Shown: positions 48,575-60,400 of the stretch, in pieces
Layout of the letters: the number at the start of each line of letters is the position of its first letter
Position numbering within the stretch: the stretch's first letter is position 1
Assembly: GCA_029891345.1 (NCBI GenBank)
Contig: CM056999.1
Location: 24,897,418-24,961,417 of the forward strand
Length of the DNA: 64,000 nucleotides
Source: Dryococelus australis
Taxonomy: Eukaryota; Arthropoda; Insecta; Phasmatodea; Phasmatidae
Direction: 5' to 3'
Made by a program: the position numbers and the translations under genes
Notes under the pieces: generated by a model
Seen by the model: only the letters and a program-made list of their open reading frames with translations
What the model was told of the DNA's origin: nothing
The model's database searches: none

Positions 48575-48730
48575 CAACATAGACATAATTTAGCAATGGA
48601 AAATAAATGAGAAAGGGGTTTAGCTACAAAAAGCGGGAGACCAAAAAAAATTTGAGTTTATCTTCACTATCTAATATTGATATAGAAAAATATGTAAAAA
48701 TACTAAATATAATGTTTTCAAACCCGGTGA
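48575..48730 (+). pseudogene. Possible N-terminal stub of an adenain-like cysteine protease
   Basis: A short stretch reads SLSSLSNIDIEKYVKILNI and then loses similarity. In related elements the gene after the core-like peptide encodes a capsid-maturation cysteine protease whose N-terminus has this look. No catalytic residues remain. This is recall from short similarity plus gene order, so confidence is low. Confidence 0.3.
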
Positions 48731-48779
48731 AAATGAAAATACTATGACACCGAATGCAAGTAAAATTTTGAATCTCCGG

Positions 48780-51700
48780 TGTGCACTCGTTCTGCTAAGA
48801 TTACGTGGAGAAGAAGTTATCGATCGGGCAGTGTGTTCACTGCAGTAATGGAAGGATGGATGGCAGCAGGAGTTTCACCCCTTCTCGCTACTACTTGTTG
48901 ATGACACCTTGCACCCGTGCCAAATGTCTGTTTTTTAAAGTAATTAAAGATATTTGACTACAAAGAAAACTGGTAATTTTAAGACAGAAATCATTAAATA
49001 AGATGATTATAATTGATTACTTACCTGTCTTCAATAATTAATCATTCAAAACCATATCTTATGATTTTCCCTGTTACACTGAACTAGGCTTGGTGCTTTG
49101 CTACCCATTATAAGACTGTAAAAGGTGTCGCATAGACAGGTAAATTTTATCAGTTTATTCAAAAGATGCATGTCTATCTAAATCAATTAATATGAACCCT
49201 CTGATTTACCGGCAAGAAGTTTCTAAAAATGAACTTTACACTTATAATGCAAGTTGTCCAATGTTCAAACAGTTTTTGGTGAAAAGGGGAGGTCATGTAT
49301 ATGCTTCTGGGCATATAATTTTATTCGCAAAGATGCTACCCCATGAGTTAAATACTTATTATTACCTTTTCAAATCATGCTAATTTTATGCCAGATACAA
49401 TGAAACACTAACCTTGCGGGAAAAGCTAACTTTAATCGCAAAAGAAAACATCTTTGCAAATAATATTTCCTTGTTAATATTTTGCATAACATTTTCAGGC
49501 GAAACCATTTGCTTTGAAATACAAGTGATGATATTTGTGCAACTATTTTGAGTGACAGATAATTTTAATAAAATTTGTGACCGGCGTGTGAAAGCAAGCA
49601 CGCGCTGCCAAGAGACTTGCTATTCTTTTGCTAGACAACAGCTTCCCCTCTCAATGGCATGTGAGGGGAGGAAGGAAAGTGCACTGCTTTAAGAGACAGA
49701 AAGAAGAGATATAGAGAGAGCATGCTATTTCGTCATGCTTATTGCTCTCATCTGCATGCAAGGGGATGTAGCAAACCAGTTTTGCACGTCACACTGCGTC
49801 GCAGTGTCACACAGACAAATACGGAAGGCAGACAGTGTTCCACAGAGCATTGTAAACTGTGGCACGCATGACATATTTCACATCCCATTACTAGACGTTT
49901 GCATAAACAACCAGCATTAAAATTATAGTTACAGGAAATGTTATGTGAAGGGACTGAAAATATACTTTGATCCACGCTCTATGCGATTAACGATACAAGT
50001 GGTTTATGTTAACGGTGTTTATATAGGAATTTTGCCAGGACCACAAAAGTTGTTGGTGTATGTGATTTATCGATACAAGCAACAACGATACATCGAGAGT
50101 TGACTATATTGTATTAAGTCATCTGAGAGATCAAGAAAAACTTGTTACTAAAAAGTAATCTGTCAGATATTCATGTATCTGAATGAATATTTTGTTCCTG
50201 GAAAAATATTTGTCATTAACAGAAGACTGAAGAGTTGGCACTACCAGAAATTTATTTAAATGTGGAGGTTTATTTTAATGAAGTGTTATGAGAACCGTAG
50301 TTAGTTAATATGTTCATTTAATGTATTTGTATTAAATATACAGTACGTAATTTGAGACTAATAATTATATGGGGCGTAAAAAAATACTTAGTTATAAGTA
50401 TTATCCATATTTAGTTTTAAACAGCTTTTACACCTTGGAATTGCATGCCACACATTCAAGGGACCACAAAATCACTTTGCAATAACGAGTTCTTTGCATT
50501 AGCCAAACTTCTACTTATTAGGTTCTACTGCATATGGCTCTGCACTTCCGCAGAATGGCAGTTGATACCAGCAGTTTGCCTTAACACCAGATGTGCTAAG
50601 GCTCTCTGCTCTTTCTTCTCTCTTCCGCCTTGTGAGGAAACACTCAGTGATCACCAGTGACCAAAGCCGGACTTACTTAAGCACGTGCTGCAGCCCCGAA
50701 GAGTCTTCTTCCCCCTCCCCCTTCTGCACACTTGACACTTGCCACCAACACTACACCCCGTACTCCCCCTTAAGTCCCTTGAGGACAACACAGCTTCAGT
50801 TAGGGTACGGTTGTTCTGATGACTCTTGTTGCTCTTGCTCTTCTAGCATGCCCTTCAGTCTATGTTAGTCAAGACTACAGGCCACTTCACCTGTGTTTAG
50901 CTTTTGGTAAGTTAATCAGTGCATTGATTTAAAGCAGGAGAGTATGGTTCACAGTGTTCTACTCTGTACATAATAAAACACCTTACTAGCCTAATCGCAG
51001 TCTGTTCCTTTTTATGTGAACTGTGTGTAGTCCTTCCTGGTGTCACCCTACAAAGGAGTGGCAGGGAACTGTGGTTTGAGAACTCGTTTGCCGAATATAT
51101 AGTGGGAGTGCGGCCTGACCCATAAAAAGGACTTGACGTATGGCATCCAAAACACAACCCATTTGATGGCCACCTATACTGTGGACCAGTTAAGCAAAGG
51201 TACCGTGGTGCGCACGTACAGTAGAGCCTTGACCACTACCAAGGCACATGACGAAGAGGCTTGATCACCCATGTCAGTTAACCCACTCCATCTACTGTGT
51301 ATAAACTCGTAGGAAGGAGTGCCATGCTTGACAAGGAGGGATCTACACCTTCTGGTTAGTGGTATAGTTATGTGCCACCCCAGTGCGAACATTAATCGTA
51401 GTACTTCATCCCTGGTAAATACTATTCACCCACGGAAGTGGAAGTAAGTGGAGCAACAGGAAGGCAGCTGCTATCATTGCCTAGAAACGAGCACAGCTTA
51501 ACTCACCTGCCTTAGTCTTCAGCTACTTGACCCCTGGCAACCAGCTCATGCCACCTGCTAACTGTTGAGGCCTCGCCTTTGCAGTTTCCCCTGTAACTTA
51601 GTTTGCCCCTTATTAAAAACCCTTGGAGCTGTACATCCTGTTGTAGAGTACCTCTACCTGTGCCTGCCCCTGGTACTGGACGTCGAGCCAGCCGACGATG

Positions 51701-52420
51701 CTGGCCCAGCCAGCCACTGATAGCAAGCCGGACGCTCTCCTGCCACTGCGGAGCTAGTCCCTCACCAGTACAACCAGCAGACGCCATTACAGTTAACCCG
51801 CCGGGTCAGGAGACCTCCTCCAGGACCTACGCCGATGAGTGCCCGACCCATGGAAGAGAGAGGTAGACCAGCGGCACTTCCAACGTCACGAACTCGCAAG
51901 CCCAATTTAGCCCAGCTACTCGTAGTGCAGAGTTGGCGGCCTACCCACCCGACTCTCTTCAATGGGAAATTCAAGGCCAAGTGCTAAATCCTGCAGACCC
52001 TGCCTCAGTAAGGTCTGCACCCCCAAGCCAGTGTGTCCAACTTAACACAAACTAAAGAACTTGTAGACGCCAATGCACCCCTGCCCCTAAGGCAGTCACT
52101 GTCGAAATACGTAATTGATAAGTCTTGCCTTTCTTAATATTGAAAGTTTTCCCATGTAATGAAGCAAGTGCGTGTTTACCACCAGTATACAGCATCTGGA
52201 ATGGAAAGCCTCTGTGAAAAAGTGTGTCCAATTTCCACTGGGGATTTTCAAACAAAGTTTGTAGTTCCTGATCCGAGCTCCATAGTGAGATAAACAATCT
52301 ACCAATTTGACATTGATGATGGTCAGTGTCTGATGGAGGGGAAGGAAGAAGCATGGGGTTGGGAGGAAGCGAGGGAGGGACTGTTTTCACAATAACAATA
52401 AGTGTTGGAGAGTGGTAAAG
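48780..52420. other. Intron without recognised genes
   Basis: 48780-50430 is AT-rich. 50430-52080 is GC-richer with 60-90-codon frames on both strands that show no domain and probably derive from decayed repeats. Confidence 0.35.
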
Positions 52421-52703
52421 CAGCCCTTTCATTCTCTCTCTTTAACTCTCTTTCACGTTCATTTTTCTTTCCCTCTTTCACACCCCTTTCCCTCTATCCC
52501 CTTTTCTCTCTCCCCCATTCTCTCTCTCCTCCCCTTTCTCTCTCTCTCTCGCCCCCTTTTCCCTCCCTCTCTTACTCATATCCCTTTATTCCCTTACCCC
52601 TTTCCCTTTTTCCCTTACCCCTTTCCCTTTTTTTCGTACTCCTTTACCATCTCTTCCCATCTATTTTCCCCTCTTCCTCTCTTTACTTTTCTTTTTTCCC
52701 CTC
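52421..52703. repeat. Pyrimidine-rich (CT) tract
   Basis: Almost uninterrupted C/T on the plus strand (CTCTCT, CCCTTT and variants). It continues after the SINE at about 52970-53180. The long Ser/Leu/Pro/Phe frames here are composition artefacts. Confidence 0.93.
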
Positions 52704-52704
52704 T

Positions 52705-52962
52705 CGGGACCACGTTGGCTGAGCGATTAGCATGCTCACCTCCCACCAAGGCGAATTGGGTTCAATCCTCGGTTGGGTCACCAGGTTTTTGCAAGTTGTT
52801 ATTATGCCGGACAATGCCGTTGGTCGGCGGGTTTCCTCGGGGATCTCCCGTCCCCCACCCCTTCATTCCGGCACCGGTTCATATTCACTCCAATCACCCT
52901 CATTGCCTCTTAAGACCTTGCTGTTAAAACCTCCCACATCTCTTCACTTACTGACTGACTGA
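52705..52962 (+). repeat. tRNA-derived SINE
   Basis: The head carries an A-box-like TTGGCTGAGCGATTAGCATG (52715-52734) and a B-box-like GGTTCAATCC (52759-52768), about 38 bases apart, as in tRNA-headed RNA polymerase III promoters. A tRNA-unrelated body follows (TGCCGTTGGTCGGCGGG, GGATCTCCCGTCCCCC) and a tail with CTGACTGACTGACT. It splits the CT tract into two parts. Confidence 0.7.
52759..52768 (+). promoter_or_regulatory. SINE internal promoter B box
   Basis: GGTTCAATCC matches the RNA polymerase III B-box consensus GGTTCRANNCC; the paired A box lies at about 52717-52728. Confidence 0.6.
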
Positions 52963-54159
52963 CTCACTTACTCTTTCCCCCTCTTCCCTCGCTTTTTCCC
53001 TTCTCACACCTCTCGTTCCCCTCCTCACACCTCTCCCTTTCCCCTTCTCTCCTCTCTCTTTCCCCTTCTCTCTCATACTCTCTTGCCCCTTCCCTTACCC
53101 CTGCATTTCTCTTTCCTCCTCTGCCCCTCTCTTTTTTTACTTGTCCCTCTATTACTCCTTCTCTCTCCCTCTCTCATGATCTGAAAGCAAGACATCAGAT
53201 ATGCACAGTAGCAGTGACAAGTGGTAAAGGGCGGACAATGGAAACAGCTGCCTGTACATGCATCACATCGGGCACATGATGCCATCTTGCTTACACAACA
53301 AACATGCACCAAAGGCAATGTCGTTTGATGGGAGGGTGATGGATCACAAGAAGGTATCAAACACAACGTGGATTTTCTGTGGCTTCTATCTTTGTCTTGG
53401 TAATCATAACATATCTATTTTAAGTTTATGAACTACAGAACATGCTATTATTTTCTGTACAATTTTGCACCCACCCATACTAGCAAACCAGTTGTTGAAG
53501 AGATGTTAAGCTGTATGTGGCAAAGGTTGCCCTTGGAGCCCAGGGTCAGTTCGGACCAGCTGATGCATCCTGTTGGACCACAACCTGCATCACATCACGA
53601 CACTACGTCTACCCCTTTGGTTGCAGAGTGGAAACGAGCCGCAATCTTTGGCCACTGTTGGCCATGTCCTCCACCTCTATCTCCACGACCTCTCCCTGCT
53701 AACCGCACCCCCCATGCTGGCCCTGTGCTCTGAGTATATAAGGGGCACACAGCCCACAGTTTGATATGGACTGTCGAAGCACATTTGTAGGATGTCACTG
53801 CCAATCGCATACTGATGTCTCAAGCTTTCACTTACCACTAGCCAATTTTCTTTGTTCAGTCTGGATTGTTAGGCTGCGTGTCATCTCACTGAAGCCTTCA
53901 GCGCTTCTCAGCTATCCAGTAGCCACGGACCTAGAGCTAACAAGTCCGAGTACTATATGACTAGTCACCCTAGTCTTCGCGTCTTCCAAAACTAGACGTC
54001 ACTCTGTTAAACATTATAGGACCTGCCCTTCAGGCCTTAGTCAGGTTACAGGATGGTTATGTGTGTATTTTACTCGCAGCTAACGATTCGTTCTACACCT
54101 ACTGCTGCTATCTCCTGTTTTGTCTACAGTACCACCAACAATCTTGCATGAGCTAGCAC

Positions 54160-54690
54160 GAGCCTCAATCTCTGTTCCTACCTCACCTTCAGGGAGAGTG
54201 GCTTCTACATGATGCGTGGTTCTACATCCCGCCTCCTGAGCAACACGGGAGTGCGGTGACCTTCTCTTGGCTATTGTCACTTTCTGTAAGTGCTTGGGAA
54301 TGCTGATGACACCCCACCTACCAATTAACTTGCAGGCGACCAATAGACACACATCTAGCTAGTTCATCTCGTCATGATGTGTGGCTCTATGGCAACGTCC
54401 CGCCTCCTGAGTAACACGGGAGTGCGGTGACCTTCTCTTGGCTGTTGTCACATTCTGTAAGTGCTTGGGAATGCTGGTGATGTCTTGCCTTCCAAGTAAC
54501 TTGCCAGAGACTGATACACACACTTCTAGCGAGATCATATCTTCATGATGTGTGACTCTATGGCGATGCACCACCTTCCTGAGTAACATGAGAGCGGTCA
54601 CCCCTATTCTGCTGTGACATTTTAGTAAAGTACTTGGGTTAGCTGGTTGCATCCCACTCTCCATATTATTTGCTGGGGACCAGTAGTCAG
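54160..54690. repeat. Tandem repeat, about 172-bp unit, three copies
   Basis: AACACGGGAGTGCGGTGACC occurs at about 54242 and again 171 bases later; AACATGAGAGCGGTCACC follows 172 bases after that. Other shared blocks are GATGTGTGGCTCTATGG, CCCGCCTCCTGAG and GTAAGTGCTTGGGAATGCTG. Units 1 and 2 are more alike than unit 3. Confidence 0.88.
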
Positions 54691-54699
54691 GAGACCCAA

Positions 54700-55140
54700 A
54701 CCACCTGCCTACCTATACTTCCTCTCAGACTTTGCCTAGCACTATGGTACACTTATTTTCCAACTCATCGTACTAACTTCCCCTCATTCCTTACTACAGG
54801 GCTGGGAATGATATAGCAGCCAAACAGGGACTTGCCCCAATTGGAAGCCTGGAAGTGAGTGAACATGGTGTCAGCCAAGTATACACATGGAAGAGAGAGT
54901 AAGCTGCTTGGCAGAGGGGATCATCCATCTGCTCCACTGGGGGGAACAGAAGCCTACTGGGGCACACTTCGTGTGCTGTTCCCGTCATTACATCCCACAC
55001 CACCAAAGAAACCAGTAACACATAGTCAACGCTATGGTGCCCTCTATGTCCTGAGGACCCCACAAGGCGGCCTTCCAATGGCCCTAAGCAAACCTGGATT
55101 GAGTCGTGCTGTGAAATAACAAAGATGCACCAAGTCAAAT
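54700..55140. other. GC-richer stretch with an unrecognised open frame
   Basis: A 114-codon minus frame (55138-54794) and an 86-codon plus frame (54859-55119) overlap. Neither shows a domain I know. Possibly a repeat or processed fragment; not called as a gene. Confidence 0.25.
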
Positions 55141-55585
55141 ATAGACTTCTTTCAAAGAACCTGAATTGTGATTGAAAATGTTATATTTTCTTATTTACTT
55201 TAAAATAATCCATTTTCTATTTTCTGTAATTAATTCCATTTATAAGGAAAATCTTAATTAAAAATTGAAATCTATATGAAAAGATCTAACCGTGGGTCTT
55301 CCAATGCAATATTTATTACAAAATTATTTACTTGAAAAAATTAATGTCTAAAATTATGGCTACTGTGTTTTCTTAAAAAATTTTAAGACCAAAACCCGGC
55401 CACAAGGCAAAGCCAGTCACCTAAAACCAAACATTATAAGCAGTGCATCATATATCGGACATCATAGTGCAATTACTTCTTTTTCTGAGTTCAACTCCAG
55501 GCTGAAAGCCACTTGCTAAACCTAATGTAGGTTCAGTTAATAATGAGCAAGGTTAGATAGGGAATTTTTTTGAGAATTCTGCATA

Positions 55586-55912
55586 TCTGGCCATAATCTG
55601 CAAATATTCTAAAGGCCATTTCCTCAAAACCTAGGGAAAAATAACTGTGAATACCCATAGAATTTCATGAAAATACTGCAAATATATTTTTGAATGTTTA
55701 TTACACCTTCCCACAACTTCCAAAAGGCCATTTCCTCCAATCAATATTAATTGAATTGAAGTACTTGAAAATGTATTACATGTTCATTACATCTGGCCAT
55801 AACAACTTCCTAAAGGCCATTTTCTCCAGTGAATATTAAGTAAATTGAAATACTGAAAAATATATTACATGTTCATTGCATCTGGCCATAACAACTTCCT
55901 AAACGCCTTTGC
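55586..55912. repeat. Tandem repeat, about 89-bp unit, three to four copies
   Basis: ACAACTTCC(T/A)AAAGGCC recurs at 55713, 55802 and about 55891, with CATCTGGCCATAACAACTTC before it and TGTTCATT(A/G)CATC between. An older unit begins near 55588, 102 bases upstream of the next. Confidence 0.85.
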
Positions 55913-56099
55913 TCACAACATTAAATAGGATTTTGTTTTCAACCACAGCTGGCCTTGATAACATCACCTTAAAACTTTTTACGACACATGTAAGATGTAT
56001 TGCCACTTGAAGATAATACTCCACAAAATTATCATGAATTGACACTAGTTCAAGATAAATGTTTTTAAAATAGCAATGTGGCCATTCTTTAAAAGCCCT

Positions 56100-59058
56100 C
56101 ATTTACTAACTCTGACATGTACTAATAAAAAAATACATTATTTTTCAGGTAACTTGATGAAATAGTCTTCAGGAAAATACTCTTCTTGTTGTGTTTTCAA
56201 AATGTCCTAATATCGTATGAAACAAACTCCTACAACAACTTTCCAACTGGTCCTTTCTGACCTTCATGCCAGAAGGGCTTAAAAGTCTATGTGGTCATAG
56301 AAAAGTTCCAAACACATCTGTTGACACTGCTGTCTGGAAGTCGCGGAGTAGCCATTTCTCCCGACTGGCTCCTCCGCAGTACTATATGTACAAAATTGTC
56401 ACAAAATTTTATGGTAAAATGCACAACCTATTACAAAAGTCCAATCAGCGACGAAAACACACATATTCCTATGGTGGGGTTGCTTAAGGGGACACTTCCA
56501 ATCACCCACAAGTCCTCCCTCAGGGTCATTGTTGCACAGCTGATGGCCGCCTGCACGTTAGCATCCTACAGAACACAGCCTGCCCACTTCGCAGTCAGGT
56601 GTCGGCTTTCCAGCAGCGCGCATGCATCATATTCGCGTGCCTCAGGCATAAGTTCCATCGGACAGTCCAGCCTTGGATGGTCGAAGAGACGGGAAGGCTA
56701 CATCGTTCCGGGCCATGTTTACACCAATTTTGGAGGTGTGTGAAGAATCAACTGTGAAAATTAGCGTGGTTAGAACCTTTATAAAAAGAATTTCTTCTTA
56801 GGCCACGTGAACTCTGTCCAACGCCCAACAGGGCAGCCATTTTTCACAACATACAATTTCCTCATAAAATCTATGAATATACTTTTCAAAGTGTGTAAAT
56901 GGAATTTTATCAGAAGATATGTGTCGAGATGTGTTTGGTGTAGATATGGAAAATTATTGCTTCAGCTAATAACTTTGTTCATGTAGGCATCGGTTCCCTT
57001 TTTACTCTTAACAACAGGGCAAAGAAATTGTAAAATTTGTACGTGACTAAAGCAACTTTCCATCACATATTGAACAAAATAGTTTTGATTATGTTATAAA
57101 TCACGTTAAATTGCCGGCAGGAGGAGGGGGGGGGGGGGTATTAGTCAAAAAAAATTGAGACGCCCTGTCTCGACCCTTACCTTAGACAAGGTGGTCAGAT
57201 GCCTGAACTTGACACCGAGTGCTCCACTGTCTCATGTGCAAACTAGAGCTAGTCCGACAAGCAGCCCTCCACCAGTAACACCTATTGGGTGGGGCATGAC
57301 TGGATGGAGTTCAAGTCTGCGTGCATTGCTTGTCAGCACATGCATTAGTTTATTTTGTTCCCTTGAAAAACTATCCATACATGTTACAATGTATTTTTGT
57401 ATTGGTATAAGTTAATTTTCAGTTTTTTTACTATGCTTTTCAGATCCTATTGTACTTACAAGTTAATCTGTATCATTTTAAATATTAATTCTGGGACAGG
57501 CATTACTTTTCAACCTTCCTGTTTTTAAACAAATTTATATGTTTATACACCAATCTATATGTGTATCTTATGTCACAAGCACAAATCAGCAATTAGTCTA
57601 TATTTTGGTTTTTGATAAAATTAAGTTTAAGAGTAGTTATTTTGCAAGTAAAATTAATCAAATTTATTGCAGAACCAATTCCTTTATAAAAAACATCCAT
57701 TCATTATTTCTGTTTCAAGCCTATCTATCATTTGACTGTCAACAGCAACAAAACATGTAAACAACATTATGCATGTTAATGGTTTTTTGTGTTTACAAAG
57801 AATTTTTTTTTTTACTATTGGCTAACATATTTTGAATTTTTATCATACTTGAACTCGCATGGTTGGTTGTATTATACTATTTACTTTTTGGACACTGTAA
57901 ACTGAAATTATTCAAAAATTGCCTTTAATTGTGCTGCCCGTCACCAATACATTTAACCAGTATATTGTTTGAGTACAATAATTACCAAAATCCAACATAA
58001 ATATAAGCCAAAAGCTTTTTCATATTTTGGCAGCACATCTGTAAATCAGCATTACAGAATTGGCACATAGGTGATTCGCCACATCTGCATAATTTTGTGA
58101 ATCGGCACGGCTATATATAATATGGTGGAATGTGGCTATCCTAATTTACAAAAGAACTAACCCCAGTAGTGGGTGTTGATTGAACTAGGGTAGTTGGTAA
58201 ATCGTTGTTTGTCTATTTACACTATCCTAGAATACTTGATGAATCATTATGAGTTTTTCCTTTGCAACGATAACTGGTGAACCACTATTTTTGCTAATTT
58301 TTGTGGGCTTCTCCATAATATTATTCATTATTTTTCATTTTTGTCATACTCACTTTTTTTAAATTTTACTTTATGTTTGAAAGTTTATGCATATTATTAT
58401 TTTATATGGTTGTTAAAATTATCCTTTTTGTCTCGTAATAAGAGCTGTATAGGTACAGTATTTAAATCACAATGTTTACCTCACTTTATTTGTAATTGTG
58501 ACAAGAAATGACGTGTTGATTATAGGCTTTTGTAGCCATTGTCAAATAGGTTTTCGAGTGTGAACCATGTAAACATATGCCAAAATATTGGTAAAACCTG
58601 CCTTTCTGCTGTGGTTCATTCTGAAAGCCAAGAAAACCTATATATAATGGCAAGGTCATTTAAGAGTCACAAAATTTTAGTATTGCTAACAAGTAGACAC
58701 TCTGCGAGTTGGTTTGAAGTGGAATGCAGTTTGGTGCTTAATATTTGTTACAAAGATTTTTTTAGGTTCATGTTGCTGTAATACAGTGCTGGGGCGTTGA
58801 GACTGATGTCTGTAGTCTGTACTGAGTGGATCAGTTAATGTTGTTTTCAAAGTCGTTTAATATACTAAATTTTGTTATGTCATGATATTAAAGACTTGAT
58901 CAAGAATGACTTGTATCATCCCATTTCTAGTACTGCAAATTTGGTAATAATAGCGCAGTAGTTAAGCATATTGAATTTCCTCACCAGTTAGTGTGGGGCA
59001 TAGTGTTAATTTGTGTTGAGTTATAGCCAGTACTGAGTGATTGTGCACTTTGTGGCAG
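56100..59058. other. Intron tail before the second CARMIL exon
   Basis: Mostly AT-rich. A G-rich run occurs at about 57121-57140. Frames such as 56291-56743 (150 codons) have no recognisable domain and cross into AT-rich DNA. No other exon identified. Confidence 0.35.
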
Positions 59059-59240
59059 ATATTTGGGGCACTGCTACGGGGGTGCGCGACGAACCTAGTT
59101 CATCTGAATGTGTCACGCAACGCGTTCAGCAGCAAGAAGACTAAGGAGGTACCACCATCCTTCAAGCAGTTCTTCACGAGCACACTAAGCCTCAAGAAGC
59201 TGAACACGTCCTACTGCAAGCTGCCCCTGGAAGCCCTTAA
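59059..59240 (+). CDS. CARMIL: CARMIL internal exon (two leucine-rich repeats)
   Basis: A 182-bp exon between an AG acceptor (tgcactttgtggcag) and a GTGAGTC donor, open in the frame ATA-TTT-GGG. It encodes about 60 residues with IFGALLRGCATNLVHLNVSRN, then VPPSFKQFF, then LPLEALK. The pattern of an LRR strand, an asparagine turn, a PPSFKQFF helix and a LPLEALK end is typical of the CARMIL LRR domain, which scaffolds actin capping protein, Arp2/3 and myosin-I. Codon use is GC-richer than the surrounding intron, as expected for a real exon. It ends two bases into a codon (AA|), so the next exon must start in phase 2; I could not find that exon before 64000. Confidence 0.82.
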
Positions 59241-60400
59241 GTGAGTCAATCCTCACCTAATGAGTATCTTGACAACTTTTCAATCAAACCTTTGAAAAAT
59301 CGACCCATGTATGAAGTTTATGGTTGCGTCCTAAATAGGCTATGTTTTGCATCACAAGCATTTCATATTTCTGTTAACATGAAACTGTGATGTTTTTGGT
59401 TGTATTACACTTTTATTTATATTTTATTTATAAATTATATTTCAGTTATAAATACAGTCACGCCCCGATGTAACAAACATGTAGGTAACTAAAACTGCAA
59501 TCTAAAGTAAAGGTTTTCACGAACCGTAAAAAAATGTCAAAATTTTATAAAAAAAAAAAAAAAATATCCATCCTAAAATTTAATAAATTGCAAGGAAATC
59601 ATAATAAAATATACTGGAACCCCATTACGAGTATAGTCGACAATGGCAAAAAAAATTATCACTTTAGCAAGTTATCATTATAACAAAATTTATCATGCCC
59701 CATAATTTTTTTGTTATTGAATTTGCCCTTGTACATCTTGTGTTTAATGAATGCAGTAAACTATGTGTATGCAGTGACAAGTTAATAGAAATAAAATTGA
59801 GACGTCTGAAAGATGTGTTATGTAACGACCAGCAGGTGCGACCTTACTTCTTCCTCCATTCTTCTTCCCCTCCTCAAAATTTGTGGAAGAGGCGTTAGAG
59901 AGTTAGTTACCTACCAACCAGTGTGCTACTTCACTTATTCTCTCTCTCTCACTGTGTCTCACACACGAAGCCTGGAGATCACTGAACTTCCCTTCCTACT
60001 TTCCTCTGTCCCCTTCTTTTTCTTCTCTTGTCTAAACAATTCTCTTTCGCCTTCTTCTCTCACGGCTCTACTCATGACCCCTTCTCCTGTCCTTCGCCCC
60101 TCTCCCTGCTGTTCACTTTTCCACCTCTCTTTCGTCCCTCTGACCGCTTCCTTTCTTCTCTCGTCCCTTGTCACTCCTCTCTTAGCTTGCCACACCATTC
60201 TTGTCTCTCTCTTGCTCACAAAGCAAACAGCAGATCAATAAGACACTTCTTCCAGTACCATGTGTACACACAGTAAATTTTGTAAACTGGAAGGGCTGAC
60301 AACATGAACAGACTACTTTCCTGTTCTTTTTCAACCCGTAGACAACCTACGTATCTGTTCAAACGTAAACCAATGTAGCATTATGGTAGGTTAGAAACAT
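59241..60400. other. Start of the next CARMIL intron
   Basis: Begins with the GTGAGTC donor. It holds an A-rich run (about 59555), a TACAGTCACGCCCC motif that might be a transposon end (59453), and a pyrimidine-rich patch at 59930-60200. No exon is seen. Confidence 0.4.

Larger units (their letters stand above)
44990..48730. mobile_element. Polinton/adintovirus-like structural-gene module, degenerate
   Basis: A very AT-rich block with, in order: a capsid-like remnant on the minus strand; an accessory protein, a phospholipase-like minor capsid, a small hydrophobic core-like peptide and a possible protease start on the plus strand. This gene set is seen in Polinton/Maverick and adintovirus-type elements of invertebrates. 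It is split by a 1.2 kb insertion (46605-47850). No DNA polymerase, integrase or terminal repeats are seen in the window, so it is a fragment. Assignments come from pattern memory and need a profile search. Confidence 0.58.
24396..59058 (+). other. Probable single CARMIL intron, 34.7 kb, filled with mobile elements
   Basis: It runs from the GTGAGT donor at 24396 to the AG acceptor at 59057-59058. The flanking exons join in phase and keep the LRR spacing, so no exon appears to be missing between them. It contains family A, an LTR, the errantivirus remnant, a hAT-like insertion, satellites, the Polinton-like module, a SINE and simple repeats. That the two exons are adjacent is inferred from phase and periodicity only. 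Confidence 0.65.

Noticed and set aside
52402-52927. 171-codon frame rich in Ser, Leu, Pro and Phe
   Set aside because: Pyrimidine-tract composition; it crosses a SINE and has no domain.
54794-55138. 114-codon minus frame
   Set aside because: No recognisable domain, and an equally long frame overlaps on the other strand.
59453-59700. Possible second Tigger-like end (TACAGTCACGCCCC)
   Set aside because: No matching inverted end or transposase fragment found.
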